Source: Pseudomonadota bacterium (GTDB lineage Bacteria > Pseudomonadota > Alphaproteobacteria > GCA-2746255). From it: DNA of 64,000 nt. Both the position numbers and the translations under genes were made by a program. The stretch lies in NCBI GenBank assembly GCA_040752895.1, contig JBFMHN010000003.1, forward strand, positions 219,501 through 283,500, given 5' to 3'. Under the pieces are notes generated by a model, which saw nothing but the letters and a program-made list of their open reading frames with translations, made no database searches and had not been told where the DNA came from. Shown in pieces: positions 33,249 to 43,806 of the stretch (positions are counted from its first letter, which is position 1; the number at the start of each line of letters is the position of its first letter).

Positions 33249-35159
33249 ATGGAAAAATTGAAGATGCACAGCCCTGACATTACGCAGGACCATATCGGGA
33301 AGATACGTGAATTGTTTCCTGACTGCGTGACGGAAGCGAAAGATGATGACGGAAAGCTCCGCTTCGCCGTGGACTTTGATCAACTACGCCAGATATTAAG
33401 CGGCCACATCGTTGAGGGACCTCAAGAGCGGTATCATCTTAATTGGCCGGGGAAACGTGAGTCCCTATTGGCTGCCAATGCCCCAATTGCCAAAACGCTT
33501 CGCCCATCTAGGAATGAAAGTGTTGAATTCGATAAAACGCAGCACCTTTTCATAGAAGGCGATAATTTGGACGCTATGAAGCTACTAAGGGAGAATCTCC
33601 TATCTCGGGTTCGCTGTATATATATCGATCCGCCATACAATACGGGCGGTGATTTCATTTACAGAGACGATTTCGTTGAAAACGTCGGAGATTTTCTAAT
33701 CCGATCTTGTCAAGTAAGCGAAATTGGAGAGCGGTTAGTGGCTAATCCAGAGTCAGCCGGACGATACCACTCCGATTGGCTTTCAATGATGTATAGCCGT
33801 TTGCGGCTTGCGCGCCTCCTCTTAGCCGATAACGGCATCATATTTATTTCTATTGATGTCTTGGAGCTCGCAAACCTTATCGCAATTGGGAAGGAAGTAT
33901 TTGGTCAGAGTAATTGTATCGGTGTCATAGCTCGATCTACCGGCACTCGAATGGGCACTGGAAGCAGAGGAATTGCAAGGGAGCTAGACTATATCGTTGT
34001 GTTTTCCAAGCAGAGCGACGGGGTGCTCTGTGGATTGCCTATGACGGAGTCTGAGGTCGCAATTTATGACCAGGAAGATGGTCGGGGTCGTTACCTATCG
34101 CGATCTCTCCGTCGTACTGGTGGCGAGAATCGCAGGGAGGACCGCCCGAGCATGTTCTATCCCGTTATATCTCCGGACGGAGACGAAGTTTATCCGATAG
34201 CTCCGGAAGGCTACGAGAGCAGATGGGTTTGCGGTAAGGAAACCTATGGAAAATTGGTAGAAGATGGATTGATCGAGTGGAAGAAAGTAAAGAAGAACGG
34301 TGAGGAAAAGTGGCAAGTTTATCAAAAGCATTACTTAACAAATGCCATTAAAGAGTCCTCCGATTTGTGGACAAGTGCGGAAGGAAACAAGAAGGCGACA
34401 AAAGAGGTCGCGGGCCTCTTCGACAAAGTGAAGATATTTGATCATCCCAAACCATTGGATGTTATGTGCAGAATTATCCAAATGGGTATGTCCACCTCCT
34501 CACACGATATAGTGTTGGATTTTTTTGGAGGATCATGCACCACCGCAGCAGCAGTCCTGAAGCAAAATGCGCTTGATGGAGGCAACAGGCGTTTCATCGT
34601 AGTTCAGCTCGATGAGCCGGCGGACAAGAAATCAGAGGCGCATAAGGAGGGATTTTCAAATATTGCTGACGTGGCGAAGGAGCGTATTCGTAGGACGGGG
34701 AAGCGGCTTCTTGAAGAGAAGCACCATAAAGATTGGAACAAGGATGTCGGTTTCCGTGTTCTGAAGATCGATAACTCCAACATGGCCGACGTATATTACG
34801 CGCCGGCTGAGGTGAGGCAGGAAGACCTCCTATCAGCGGTCGATAATATCAAGCCGGGTCGCGACAATCCCGAAGACCTACTCTTTCAGGTGCTGGTTGA
34901 TTGGGGGGTAGATTTAACGCTGCCCATTCGCAAAGAGACAGTTCAGGGCAAGACCATTTTCTTCGTCAATGAAGAGCCTCAAGACCTAATTGCGTGCTTC
35001 GATACGGGAATTACGGAAGAGCTAGTTAAAGAGCTTGCGAAGTCAGAACCGCTGCGCGTCGTGTTTCGCGACAACGGCTTCGTCTCCGATGCCGTAAAGA
35101 TCAATGTCGAGCAGATATTCCGCCAGCTCTCTCCAGCAACCGACGTAAAGTCGATTTAG
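33249..35159 (+). CDS. Type III-like site-specific DNA methyltransferase (Mod)
   Basis: A 636-residue adenine methyltransferase from the ATG at 33249. DPPYNTG lies at residues 127-133 and the SAM-binding DFFGGSCTTAAAV follows in the second half, so it is beta-class order as in Mod subunits of type III systems. The target recognition region is between the motifs. Codon use is more AT-rich than in the flanking chromosome, a sign of transfer. Starting Met at 33204 would overlap the DUF4391 gene. It would methylate self DNA and give specificity to Res. Confidence 0.93.
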   Translation: MEKLKMHSPDITQDHIGKIRELFPDCVTEAKDDDGKLRFAVDFDQLRQILSGHIVEGPQERYHLNWPGKRESLLAANAPIAKTLRPSRNESVEFDKTQHLFIEGDNLDAMKLLRENLLSRVRCIYIDPPYNTGGDFIYRDDFVENVGDFLIRSCQVSEIGERLVANPESAGRYHSDWLSMMYSRLRLARLLLADNGIIFISIDVLELANLIAIGKEVFGQSNCIGVIARSTGTRMGTGSRGIARELDYIVVFSKQSDGVLCGLPMTESEVAIYDQEDGRGRYLSRSLRRTGGENRREDRPSMFYPVISPDGDEVYPIAPEGYESRWVCGKETYGKLVEDGLIEWKKVKKNGEEKWQVYQKHYLTNAIKESSDLWTSAEGNKKATKEVAGLFDKVKIFDHPKPLDVMCRIIQMGMSTSSHDIVLDFFGGSCTTAAAVLKQNALDGGNRRFIVVQLDEPADKKSEAHKEGFSNIADVAKERIRRTGKRLLEEKHHKDWNKDVGFRVLKIDNSNMADVYYAPAEVRQEDLLSAVDNIKPGRDNPEDLLFQVLVDWGVDLTLPIRKETVQGKTIFFVNEEPQDLIACFDTGITEELVKELAKSEPLRVVFRDNGFVSDAVKINVEQIFRQLSPATDVKSI

Positions 35160-35177
35160 AAAGAGGGTGGGCGCGGC

Positions 35178-38100
35178 GTGAAACTCAAGTTCAAAGTCCA
35201 ATCCTATCAGACAAGCGCTGTAGATGCGGTGATCGATTGCTTCGCTGGTCAGCCCAGGACTGCTGGCCTTCGCTATCGGATTGATCCCGGCAGGGCGGCG
35301 CAGGCGACGGCATTCGGTGAAGGATTCAAGAACGAAGATATTCGTCTAACGGATGGTCAGATATTGACTAACATTCAGTCTGTCCAGAAACAGCAGAATC
35401 TTCCGGTATCGCGGTCGCTCGAAGAATTTACGGAAGTGGATCGTAGGGGGCAGGTCACGGCAAAGCCGAGAAATTACAGGCCGGGATCAAAGTTCAATCT
35501 AGATGTCGAGATGGAGACGGGCACCGGCAAGACCTATTGCTACATCAAGACGATCTTCGAGATGAATAAGCGATATGGCTGGTCAAAGTTCATTATCATG
35601 GTGCCCAGCATCGCGATCCGCGAGGGTGTGTACAAATCCTTCGAGATCACAGCCGACCACTTCGCTCAGACCTATGGTAAGAAAGCGCGCTATTTCATTT
35701 ATAGTTCACGCGACCTTGATAAGTTGGAAGGATTTTCTTCGGACGCTGGTATCAACGTGATGATCATCAACATCCAGGCGTTTAATGCGCGCGGTGCAGA
35801 CAATCGTCGGATTTATGATGAGTTGGATGATTTCCAGTCACGCCGTCCTATTGATGTGATCAGTAGCAATCGCCCGGTCCTGATTCTGGACGAGCCGCAA
35901 AAGATGGAAGGCTCGGCAACACTCGAAGCATTGCCGAAGTTCAATCCGTTGATGATTCTGCGCTACTCGGCGACGCACCGCACCAATCATCTAAAAGTCC
36001 ACAGGCTTGACGCGCTTGATGCATATAACCAGAAGCTCGTGAAGAAGATTGCGGTACGTGGCATTCAGACGCGCGGCCTCGCCGGCACGAACGCCTACCT
36101 GTACCTCGAAGGGATCGACATCTCAAAGAAGGCCCCGGTGGCGCGGATTGAGATGGAAGTAAAGCTGAGTTCCGGCGAGATCAGACGGCAGCTCAGGCGG
36201 CTGGAGTTTCGTCGTGATCTTTTCGTTGAGTCCGGGGAACTCGATCAATATCGCGGATTCACGATCTCCCAGATTGACTACAACAACGACACTGTAGAAT
36301 TCACAAACGGAGTCGTTTTGCAGGCCGGTGAAGCGACCGGCGATGTAAACGAGAAGGACATCCGTCGCATTCAAATTCGGGAGACCATAAAGGCGCACCT
36401 GGACAAGGAAAAGCAGCTCTTTGCGCAGGGCATAAAGGTGCTATCGCTATTTTTCATCGACGAGGTTGTTAAATACCGAGACTACGATCAGGACGACGAA
36501 AAGGGCGATTACGCCCGCATTTTTGAGCAGGAGTATGCTCACCTGAAAGAGGAATATCTTTCAGAACTAGCTATCGATAATGAAGAGTATCGAAAGTATT
36601 TAGCCGGAATCCACGCGGCTGCGACCCATAACGGATATTTCGCAATCGACAAGAAAACAAATCGGATGAAGGACCCGGCGGCTTCGGCCAGGGGTGAAAA
36701 TGCTGGCCTGTCTGATGACGTAGACGCCTACGACCTTATCCTGAAAGACAAAGAGCGGCTCCTATCATTTGAAGAGCCGACGCGCTTCATCTTTTCGCAT
36801 TCTGCACTTCGGGAAGGCTGGGACAATCCCAACGTATTTGTCATGTGCATGCTCAAGCACAGCGACAATATGATTTCGCGTCGCCAGGAGGTCGGTCGCG
36901 GGCTGCGCTTGTCCGTTGACCAGCACGGCGAGCGCATGGACCTGCCGGCTATTGTGCATGACATAAACGTCCTGACCGTGGTTGCGAGTGAAAGCTACAA
37001 GGACTTTGTCGCAGGTCTACAAACGGAGATAGCGGAGTCCCTGTCGGCTCGTCCTCGTAAGGCAAACGAAGAATATTTCACGGGCAAAATGCTTGATACC
37101 GAACAGGGCCAGATCGAGGTTACCCCCCAAATCGCACGACAGATTTACCGGTATCTGGTCAAGAACGACTACACTGACGACGGCGACAAAATAACGGAAG
37201 GTTACCACGCGGCAAAAGAGGCAGGTCAGTTAGCTGAGTTACCTGATGATTTAAAACCGTACGTCAGGCAGATCATTGAATTAATTGACAGTGTTTTCGA
37301 TGACAGCAAATTGCCGAAAATCGATGACGGGCGAAAACCAAAGACTAATCCACTTAATGAAAATTTCCAGAAGAAGGAATTTCAGGAGCTCTGGTCACGG
37401 ATAAATCGCAAGGCCGTCTATCGCGTGGATTTTGAATCAAGCGAGTTGGTTAAAAAAGCCATCAACACGCTGGAAAGCGATCTTCGCGTGACGCCGCTTC
37501 AGTATACGGTCCAAGTGGGCGAACAACTCGCTGCCGTGACGGACGAACAGTTGAGTGCGGGAGAGAGCTTCAGGCTGACCAGTACCAGCACCGAAAAGGG
37601 CGGGGCTGTCCACTCGGATGTCACCTATGACCTTATCGGCAAAATTGCGGAAAATGTCCAACTCACCAGAAAGACGGTGGCGGAGATTCTCGCGGGCATA
37701 AAGCCGGCGATCTTCGGCCAGTTCAAAATGAACCCTGAACATTTTATCGCCGAAGCATCGCGGCTCATCAAAGAGCAGAAGGCCACGGCAATAATCGAGC
37801 AGCTTTGCTACGACGAGGTTGAGGACCGCTACGATACGGACATCTTCACAGCCGCCCAGACAGGGCAGGATTTTTCCCGCGCCACAGGTAAACTTAAGAA
37901 CCACGTCTATGACTATTGCGTGACGGACTCGGACGTGGAGCGCAGATTTGTCGATGAGTTGGATACGAGCACGGAAGTTGTGGTCTATGCAAAGCTTCCT
38001 AGAGGGTTTTTGATTCCAACCCCGGTCGGAGACTACAACCCGGATTGGGCCATCTCTTTCAAACAGGGAAGCGTCAAACACATCTACTTCGTTGCCGAGA

Positions 38101-38273
38101 CGAAGGGCTCTATGTCGTCCATGAAACTCCGCGAGATTGAGAAAACTAAGATCGAGTGCGCGCGAAAATTCTTCACGGAGCTGAACGAGCGGATTACTGC
38201 CGACAAGGTCAAATACGATGTCGTAACCGACTACGCTAAATTAATGGACCTCGTGAGTGGGGTAGCTGCATGA
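35178..38273 (+). CDS. Type III-like restriction helicase-nuclease (Res)
   Basis: A 1031-residue protein from a GTG start. The helicase motifs are METGTGKT (112-119), [11 protein letters not shown] (DExx box), RYSATH and [16 protein letters not shown] ... [10 protein letters not shown] (motifs V-VI). The C-terminal region has NPDWAI followed by VAETKG, a PD-(D/E)xK nuclease site. In type III enzymes Res uses ATP to move along DNA and cut. It is 18 bp after Mod and so part of the same operon. Confidence 0.92.
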   Translation: MKLKFKVQSYQTSAVDAVIDCFAGQPRTAGLRYRIDPGRAAQATAFGEGFKNEDIRLTDGQILTNIQSVQKQQNLPVSRSLEEFTEVDRRGQVTAKPRNYRPGSKFNLDVEMETGTGKTYCYIKTIFEMNKRYGWSKFIIMVPSIAIREGVYKSFEITADHFAQTYGKKARYFIYSSRDLDKLEGFSSDAGINVMIINIQAFNARGADNRRIYDELDDFQSRRPIDVISSNRPVLILDEPQKMEGSATLEALPKFNPLMILRYSATHRTNHLKVHRLDALDAYNQKLVKKIAVRGIQTRGLAGTNAYLYLEGIDISKKAPVARIEMEVKLSSGEIRRQLRRLEFRRDLFVESGELDQYRGFTISQIDYNNDTVEFTNGVVLQAGEATGDVNEKDIRRIQIRETIKAHLDKEKQLFAQGIKVLSLFFIDEVVKYRDYDQDDEKGDYARIFEQEYAHLKEEYLSELAIDNEEYRKYLAGIHAAATHNGYFAIDKKTNRMKDPAASARGENAGLSDDVDAYDLILKDKERLLSFEEPTRFIFSHSALREGWDNPNVFVMCMLKHSDNMISRRQEVGRGLRLSVDQHGERMDLPAIVHDINVLTVVASESYKDFVAGLQTEIAESLSARPRKANEEYFTGKMLDTEQGQIEVTPQIARQIYRYLVKNDYTDDGDKITEGYHAAKEAGQLAELPDDLKPYVRQIIELIDSVFDDSKLPKIDDGRKPKTNPLNENFQKKEFQELWSRINRKAVYRVDFESSELVKKAINTLESDLRVTPLQYTVQVGEQLAAVTDEQLSAGESFRLTSTSTEKGGAVHSDVTYDLIGKIAENVQLTRKTVAEILAGIKPAIFGQFKMNPEHFIAEASRLIKEQKATAIIEQLCYDEVEDRYDTDIFTAAQTGQDFSRATGKLKNHVYDYCVTDSDVERRFVDELDTSTEVVVYAKLPRGFLIPTPVGDYNPDWAISFKQGSVKHIYFVAETKGSMSSMKLREIEKTKIECARKFFTELNERITADKVKYDVVTDYAKLMDLVSGVAA

Positions 38274-38329
38274 CCGTTGCCATGATGAACGAGATCGTTA
38301 AAACGGCATTCATGGCCATGGAGGTGTGA
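38270..38329 (+). CDS. Possible 19-residue coupling micro-ORF
   Basis: A short frame, [19 protein letters not shown], starts in an ATGA overlap with the Res stop and ends 4 bp before the next gene's start. It contains the ribosome site of the ATPase gene (GGAGG), so its translation could couple Res and ATPase synthesis. Chance cannot be excluded. Confidence 0.25.
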   Translation: MTVAMMNEIVKTAFMAMEV

Positions 38330-38333
38330 TGCG

Positions 38334-40619
38334 ATGGCGATCAAGAAGTTTTTGAGCATCACAAATGTCGGCCGGCTCGTAAACTGCGCGCAGAAGGGGC
38401 TTGAGCTTAATCGCTACAATCTGGTTTTTGCTGAGAATGGGCGAGGCAAAACGACGCTTTGCGCCGTTCTTCGCTCGGTTCAGACCGGCGAACACGAACA
38501 TATCACGGAGCGGAAGACAATCGGGCCTATCACCGGCGATCCGACAGCTTCTATTCGCCTCGATGCGGCGAACGCGAATTACGGCAAAAAGGGTTGGAGC
38601 GCAAGGGTTCCGGAGATAGCGATATTCGATGCTACGTTTGTTGCCAGGAATGTGCATGCGGGCGAATATGTCGGCCGCGACCACCGCTCCAATCTCTTGC
38701 AGGTCATTGTCGGTGAAGCTGGCGTTGCTCTTGCCGAGGCGGTCAGCAAGCTCGATGAACAAATTCGTGACAAGAATGCCGAGATCGCGCGCGCGGGGAA
38801 AGCGCTGCAACCCAATCTCCCGGCAGGCGTAAAGCTCGACGATTTTCTCGTTCTTGCGGATGATCCCGATATTGATGCCAAGATTGCTGCTAAGTCGGCT
38901 GAACGCGCCACCGCACTTCAAGCTGAAAATATTAAGGCAAGGGCCGCGCTCGCGCCCGTGACGATACCGACGCTACCTGAGAACCTTGCAGCCATACTCG
39001 CCAAAACAGTTGACGATATATCCGCCGAGGCCGAAAAGCGGCTTAAAGATCACATAGCGCACCACAAGATGCAGGAGCGCGGAGAGGCCTGGATTGCCGA
39101 AGGTCTCGGCTATCTACACGACGATTCATGTCCCTTCTGCGGACAGGATACAAAAGCGTCGTCTTTGGTCGAAGCCTATAGACAATACTTCTCCGAAACC
39201 TACGCTGCGCTTATTGAGGAGATTGCACAGCTTCGTACCGACATTGAGACCTCTTTCGGGAACAGCGCGTTGGCTACGATGGGAAGGCTGTTTGCCACGA
39301 ATGAAGCAGGCGTTCAATTCTGGAAACCATTTACCGCTGCTGCGGTGGAAACTCCAGACCATGATAAGCTGGTCGTGCCGTCTGCGACTGCATTGCGCGA
39401 AGCTGCCATTGCGCTTGCCACTGCGAAACAAGCAAATCCGCTAGCTCCAATCGCGCTCGATACCAAATTCCAGACAGCGCGGGTCGCATATGATGCTGTC
39501 GCCGCCACTCTCACTGCTTACAATGCGGCAGTGGCGGCAGCCAATGTCGCTATTGCCCAGCAAAAGGAAAAGGCCAAGTTGGCCAATGCTGCGGGAATTG
39601 AAAAGGAGTTGGCGGGGCTGAACCTCATAAAGCTCCGTCACGACCCAAAAATCGTGCCGTTGTGCACGGAATGTAAAACGCTGGCGACCGACAAGGAAGG
39701 GCTCGACAAAGCGAAAGAGACCGCCAAGCAGGCGCTCGACAATTATGCCGACAAGATGATCCGTGACTATGAGGGTACCATAAATAATCTGCTTAAGGGC
39801 TTCGGCGCAGGTTTTACGATTACCAATAGCAAAAAGACCTATGTCGGCGGGACGCCGACTTCGGTGTATCAGATACTCATTAACAATAAGCCCGTCGATC
39901 TTGGCGATGCCGCTACGCCGGTCGGAGAGCCGTGTTTCCGCACGACACTTAGCGCCGGAGACAAGAGTACGCTGGCGCTCGCCTTCTTTCTTGCGCAGCT
40001 TGATCACGACCCGAAGAAGTCTGATCGTATCGTCGTATTCGATGATCCATTTAACAGCCAGGATCGATCTCGCCGCGAGCGGACGGCTGAGTTGCTAAAG
40101 AAGTACGGTAAGGACTGCGCGCAACTTTTGCTGTTGTCACACGACCCCTTCTTTCTTTCACTCGTATTCTCCAAGCTACCAAAGGCGGAGCGTCATACGC
40201 TCCAATTGTCGCGCGCTGCTGACAATACGACCACCATAGAGGAATGGGATGTTGAGAAGGAAACACAGGATGGTTACTTCAAAGACCATGCCGCGTTGTC
40301 CTCCTACCTCCTTAACGGTGCCAAGGACCTTATCGACATGGCTCGCAAGATTAGGCCTGTCCTGGAAGGTTATCTCCGCTACAGGTTTCCCAACCAGTTT
40401 CCTGATAATGAATGGCTAGGAGATATGATCAAGCGCATACGGGATTCAAAAGGGGCTCATCCGATGTCCGCAGCACTGGAAGAGCTGGAAGGTATTAATG
40501 ACTATTCGAAGAAGTATCACCACGATACAAACCCCGGTAAGGCTGATAGCGAACCACTGAATGATGGGGAATTGCAAGGATACGTACAACGTACGCTAAA
40601 GATTGTAGGAGGGTACTGA
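38334..40619 (+). CDS. RloC-like zinc-hook ATPase with candidate anticodon-nuclease domain
   Basis: A 761-residue ABC/SMC-type ATPase (AAA_13). It has Walker A AENGRGKTT (about 34-42), CPFC at 266-269 and CTEC at 444-447 as possible zinc hooks, the signature LSAGDKSTLAL (539-549) and Walker B DRIVVFDDPF (564-573). The C-terminal part has RPVLE (Arg674, Glu678) and HH at 729-730, the R-x3-E...H pattern of PrrC/RloC anticodon nucleases. RloC proteins are often linked to restriction-modification loci and act after DNA damage. Here the partner is a type III-like system. Nuclease activity is inferred. Confidence 0.82.
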   Translation: MAIKKFLSITNVGRLVNCAQKGLELNRYNLVFAENGRGKTTLCAVLRSVQTGEHEHITERKTIGPITGDPTASIRLDAANANYGKKGWSARVPEIAIFDATFVARNVHAGEYVGRDHRSNLLQVIVGEAGVALAEAVSKLDEQIRDKNAEIARAGKALQPNLPAGVKLDDFLVLADDPDIDAKIAAKSAERATALQAENIKARAALAPVTIPTLPENLAAILAKTVDDISAEAEKRLKDHIAHHKMQERGEAWIAEGLGYLHDDSCPFCGQDTKASSLVEAYRQYFSETYAALIEEIAQLRTDIETSFGNSALATMGRLFATNEAGVQFWKPFTAAAVETPDHDKLVVPSATALREAAIALATAKQANPLAPIALDTKFQTARVAYDAVAATLTAYNAAVAAANVAIAQQKEKAKLANAAGIEKELAGLNLIKLRHDPKIVPLCTECKTLATDKEGLDKAKETAKQALDNYADKMIRDYEGTINNLLKGFGAGFTITNSKKTYVGGTPTSVYQILINNKPVDLGDAATPVGEPCFRTTLSAGDKSTLALAFFLAQLDHDPKKSDRIVVFDDPFNSQDRSRRERTAELLKKYGKDCAQLLLLSHDPFFLSLVFSKLPKAERHTLQLSRAADNTTTIEEWDVEKETQDGYFKDHAALSSYLLNGAKDLIDMARKIRPVLEGYLRYRFPNQFPDNEWLGDMIKRIRDSKGAHPMSAALEELEGINDYSKKYHHDTNPGKADSEPLNDGELQGYVQRTLKIVGGY

Positions 40620-40665
40620 GGGCAGACAGTATCGGATGCCCGAGTCAGCGCTTCCGTTTTAGCTT

Positions 40666-41286
40666 TTATTTGCTCGCGATGAATCGCGCCGCACTTGGCA
40701 GACTATGACAATTCGCGGCTGCATCCTTGCCGATTAAATTGACTACCTTGTCGATTCGATCAGGAGGAACCCGCATCCGTGCGCCTTGTAAGGCGGCTAC
40801 GATAGCGTCAATCTGTCCTGATTTTCCCAGAACCTTCTGAAGGAGATCGTGGGTCAGAAGGTCGGCGGTTGAGAAGACAGTCAGGCCTTGGAACCGGGTG
40901 GCGCAGATATTTCTGGCCTTGCGCTCATCAAGGATGGTCATCGCGTTTGCCCCCACCGCAAAAGCGATAGTTGCCGCTTCGCCGTCATCGAGAGTCTGAG
41001 CGGCATGGCCTTCAATCAACGTTTCATAAACCACAAGGTCGGTCGGATCGAGAGCGACGGTCTGCAAAACTCGCTGGCGTACAAGGTCCTGCAAGGCCTC
41101 GCTGTCAGTGTGGCCGTTACGCGCGCCATTGGCGAGCTCGGCCGCCGCATTCTCCGTGACCAGAAATGGATTCGGGAAAGCACGAATGATTTCGTGCGCG
41201 CGGCCCGTAGCGTTGAGATTGATAACAACGCTGGCATCGATAACGAGCGGGGTTTGCGGTTTATCAAGAAAGCTTGACGAGCTCAT
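40666..41286 (-). CDS. PIN-domain protein
   Basis: A 206-residue protein from the ATG at 41286, starting MSSSSFLDKPQTPLVIDASVVINL. The PIN metal ligands are readable: Asp in VIDAS, Glu in TENAAAEL, Asp-Glu in LDDGEAATIA and Asp in ILDERKAR. PIN proteins cleave RNA, often tRNA, and act as toxins. Its start overlaps the end of the XRE-ImmA gene by 23 bp, so it is the last gene of a four-gene operon and would be released or controlled by that regulator. The longer frame to 41667 lies inside the previous gene. Confidence 0.85.
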   Translation of the reverse strand: MSSSSFLDKPQTPLVIDASVVINLNATGRAHEIIRAFPNPFLVTENAAAELANGARNGHTDSEALQDLVRQRVLQTVALDPTDLVVYETLIEGHAAQTLDDGEAATIAFAVGANAMTILDERKARNICATRFQGLTVFSTADLLTHDLLQKVLGKSGQIDAIVAALQGARMRVPPDRIDKVVNLIGKDAAANCHSLPSAARFIASK

Positions 41287-42445
41287 TGGCCTCGCTTTCT
41301 TCGTTTTCCGCCCCGTCGAGAAGCTCCCGGATTTGATGACGGTCCAGTTTGAGTAACCGCGAAAGCTGTCCTTCACTGTAGAGGTCGCGTTTCCACGCCT
41401 CGCGCGCCAGAAGGGCAAGCCGCTGAGGAACAAGCCCCTGCGCCTCAGCCGTATGGGCATAGCGGTTTGGGAGTTCGCCCAGCACTTGTTTCGCTTGCTC
41501 ATCCGTAATGCCGCCATTCTTCTGGAACCAGTCCCAGGTTCCACGTTTGGCAAGCGACAGCTCTTCAAGTCTCCTGACCATCGCTTCCCGCGAAATGCCG
41601 AAGGCATGGGCAAGAATGATGATATGGCGACGGGTGAGGTGGCTCTGGCCTGCCGTGATCTCGGCAAAACGCTGTCTTACCGCCCGTGCCGGCGTCAGGA
41701 AGCAGCGCCCGAAGGCATCCGCATAGCGCTCTTCGCGTGACTTAAAGTCTTCGTCATCGGTGAGAACCTCAGGCTCCCGGCGCGTAGAGGTCAGGTGGCC
41801 AAGTTCATGCCCCCCGGTTTGCACAACGCGTTCGGCAGGATGATTGGCGTTTAAAAGCATACAAGCGCCGACCGCATCATCGTACGCGAAGAGGCCGGAC
41901 ACTTTGCCGTCCAGACGCCGTACATAGACACGGATGCCAAGCTGAAGGCCGAGCAGAGAAACGATGTCGAGAACAGGGCCGGGTCCGAGGCCGAGCCAGT
42001 CACGTAGTTCCTGGGCGTCCTGTTCCGCTTGCAGCCTCACATCGCCGGGAAGTATCGGCCGTTCAGGCGGATAGTTCCTTGCGCGGTGAACGCCAAGGGC
42101 GTTTTCAAGTTCGACTTCGGCGCTGACGAGGTCATTAAGGAGTTGCGCGGCGTCTTCAGTCGCCTTGTCCGCACTCTGCGGCAGTTTGCGAAAGCGCGGC
42201 ACCATATCCAGGTGGACTGACTCCTGGCGCAGGATTGCGTTGGCGGACGTGCGGTAGAGGGCCGCCAGCTTCTGGAGCTCATCGGTTTTGACCCGCCGTT
42301 GGCCCTGTTCGATGGCCACAAGCGTGGTGCGTGCGACCTCAATCGCGCTTGCAGCATCGGCCTGCGTGAATTTGGTGGCTTCGCGCGCTACGCGGAGGCG
42401 CTCGCCAATGACAACATCAGAAAGTTTTTCAGACGGCATGGTCAT
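41264..42445 (-). CDS. XRE-ImmA/IrrE fusion regulator
   Basis: A 393-residue fusion with an N-terminal helix-turn-helix (about 10-72, IGERLRVAREATKFTQADAAS region) and an ImmA/IrrE zinc peptidase (HELGH in QTGGHELGHLT with the downstream Glu in RYADAFGRCFL). Proteins of this type serve as self-contained antitoxins or stress regulators. It overlaps both the QueC-like gene (ATGA) and the PIN gene, so it probably controls this operon; candidate operators lie at 44382-44411. The C-terminal third is helical and of unknown role. Confidence 0.9.
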   Translation of the reverse strand: MTMPSEKLSDVVIGERLRVAREATKFTQADAASAIEVARTTLVAIEQGQRRVKTDELQKLAALYRTSANAILRQESVHLDMVPRFRKLPQSADKATEDAAQLLNDLVSAEVELENALGVHRARNYPPERPILPGDVRLQAEQDAQELRDWLGLGPGPVLDIVSLLGLQLGIRVYVRRLDGKVSGLFAYDDAVGACMLLNANHPAERVVQTGGHELGHLTSTRREPEVLTDDEDFKSREERYADAFGRCFLTPARAVRQRFAEITAGQSHLTRRHIIILAHAFGISREAMVRRLEELSLAKRGTWDWFQKNGGITDEQAKQVLGELPNRYAHTAEAQGLVPQRLALLAREAWKRDLYSEGQLSRLLKLDRHQIRELLDGAENEESEANELVKLS

Positions 42446-43806
42446 TTCTCAATTCGCGACCATTGCCTGATAAAGGAACGCGCCCCCAATGAACTCATAA
42501 AGCTTTTCCACTCCTCTCTGTGGCGGCTGACCAATCCAGCCAGTTGTCTTTCGGTGTCCTCAACAGACCGGCCAATCGCCGGGGCCACCAGTTTGGCGTG
42601 CCGCCGAATGATTGGTTTGCCGTCCTCTTCGGCCAAATCGGCAAAATGGTCCATGTGCAAAACGCCGGCAACCGCATATGCCCGGAATGCCGGGCTCATT
42701 CTCGTGAATTTCGGGTCTACGGCGGCCTCAAGCGTTTCAGCCGACATGTCGGTGCAGATATACGTGCCTGCGTCCTCTTCAAGCCCGGCGGCATGGACGC
42801 TGACACGCCGCAGCATGCAGGCCGCACAAGCACCGCACTGACGACGCGTACCGCCTATAGAGGCCCATTGATTGTTGCGCCAGCACGATCTGGTCTTCTT
42901 CCACTCTTCGTCTTTGTCGATAGCGGCAAATGCGGCGAGACTTTGCCCCTTGGTGCTCCATAGCTGCGGAAAATCGTACTGAATGTCTTTCTTCAGCAGC
43001 ACCTTCAGGAAACGCTGCATTTTGCTCGTGAACAGCGGGTGATTCCGGTAATCGGGATAGCCATGGCTGACAGCCACGAGGACCGGGCCAAAAATGCCCT
43101 GGCCGCTTTCAGGCAGAAGGACTTTTCCCGCGTTCGTGAGATAGGCGGCAATGCCGCTTATCATCGCGAACTTGAAACCACGGCTTCGCGCGCTCGTTTC
43201 ACGGTTAGGCATATCGCATGAGACATCATAGGGGACAGCAGTGAACGGCTGCCCCTTGCTCTTGCGAGTAGGCTTCTTTTTGCTAACCCGTACCAGGACG
43301 AGTTTTCCGTCAAGGTCGCGTTCCATCAGGCCGGCGACGGCAAGGGAATCCATGCCGTCGCTAAAAGCTAGTACGGCTTCCGTTGGCATGGACAGGTTCA
43401 GATAGTCCAGGGGCGGCGCAGGGGCGCGGCTGTGGCGTTTGACGAAGCTTATCGACCAGTAATCGCCCGTCAGAAAGCCGATAGCGTCATGCAGTGACGA
43501 TATGATGCCCGGCGCGTTCCAGCGGTCCGGATCATGAACGGGGATGCGCACCGATAATTGGCGCGGCCAGCCCCGTGGCGGTCGTTTGACAATCCTGTCT
43601 GCATATTCGATGGCGGCGGCAACCACCATGGCGTCAAATATGACTTCTTCCCAGCGCGCAAAGGCGTAGGACTCGAGCGCAGCCGTAGAAAAGCTGAAGT
43701 CGCGGCCGAACTCGAAGGACTCTTTGTCTTTGCGCGGTCGGCGGCCTTTCTCGACAACATCGATGGCTTTGTCCGGAATCCGCTGATGTTGGGGGAGCTC
43801 ATTCAT
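42442..43806 (-). CDS. QueC-like PP-loop enzyme
   Basis: A 454-residue protein with the PP-loop ATPase motif AFSDGMDSLA (SGGxDS type) at about residues 147-156 and a zinc site with C in KTRSCWRNN and CGACAACMLRR, as in QueC (7-cyano-7-deazaguanine synthase). It is about twice the length of housekeeping QueC and has an extra N-terminal region of 140 residues. QueC homologues in defence loci (Qat, type IV CBASS) suggest an immune role. No other queuosine or deazaguanine genes are near. It overlaps both neighbours in the operon. Confidence 0.83.
   Translation of the reverse strand: MNELPQHQRIPDKAIDVVEKGRRPRKDKESFEFGRDFSFSTAALESYAFARWEEVIFDAMVVAAAIEYADRIVKRPPRGWPRQLSVRIPVHDPDRWNAPGIISSLHDAIGFLTGDYWSISFVKRHSRAPAPPLDYLNLSMPTEAVLAFSDGMDSLAVAGLMERDLDGKLVLVRVSKKKPTRKSKGQPFTAVPYDVSCDMPNRETSARSRGFKFAMISGIAAYLTNAGKVLLPESGQGIFGPVLVAVSHGYPDYRNHPLFTSKMQRFLKVLLKKDIQYDFPQLWSTKGQSLAAFAAIDKDEEWKKTRSCWRNNQWASIGGTRRQCGACAACMLRRVSVHAAGLEEDAGTYICTDMSAETLEAAVDPKFTRMSPAFRAYAVAGVLHMDHFADLAEEDGKPIIRRHAKLVAPAIGRSVEDTERQLAGLVSRHREEWKSFMSSLGARSFIRQWSRIEK

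Noticed and set aside
29089-40619. BREX or DISARM system
   Set aside because: No PglZ-type phosphatase, BrxC-type ATPase or DUF1998 protein is present.
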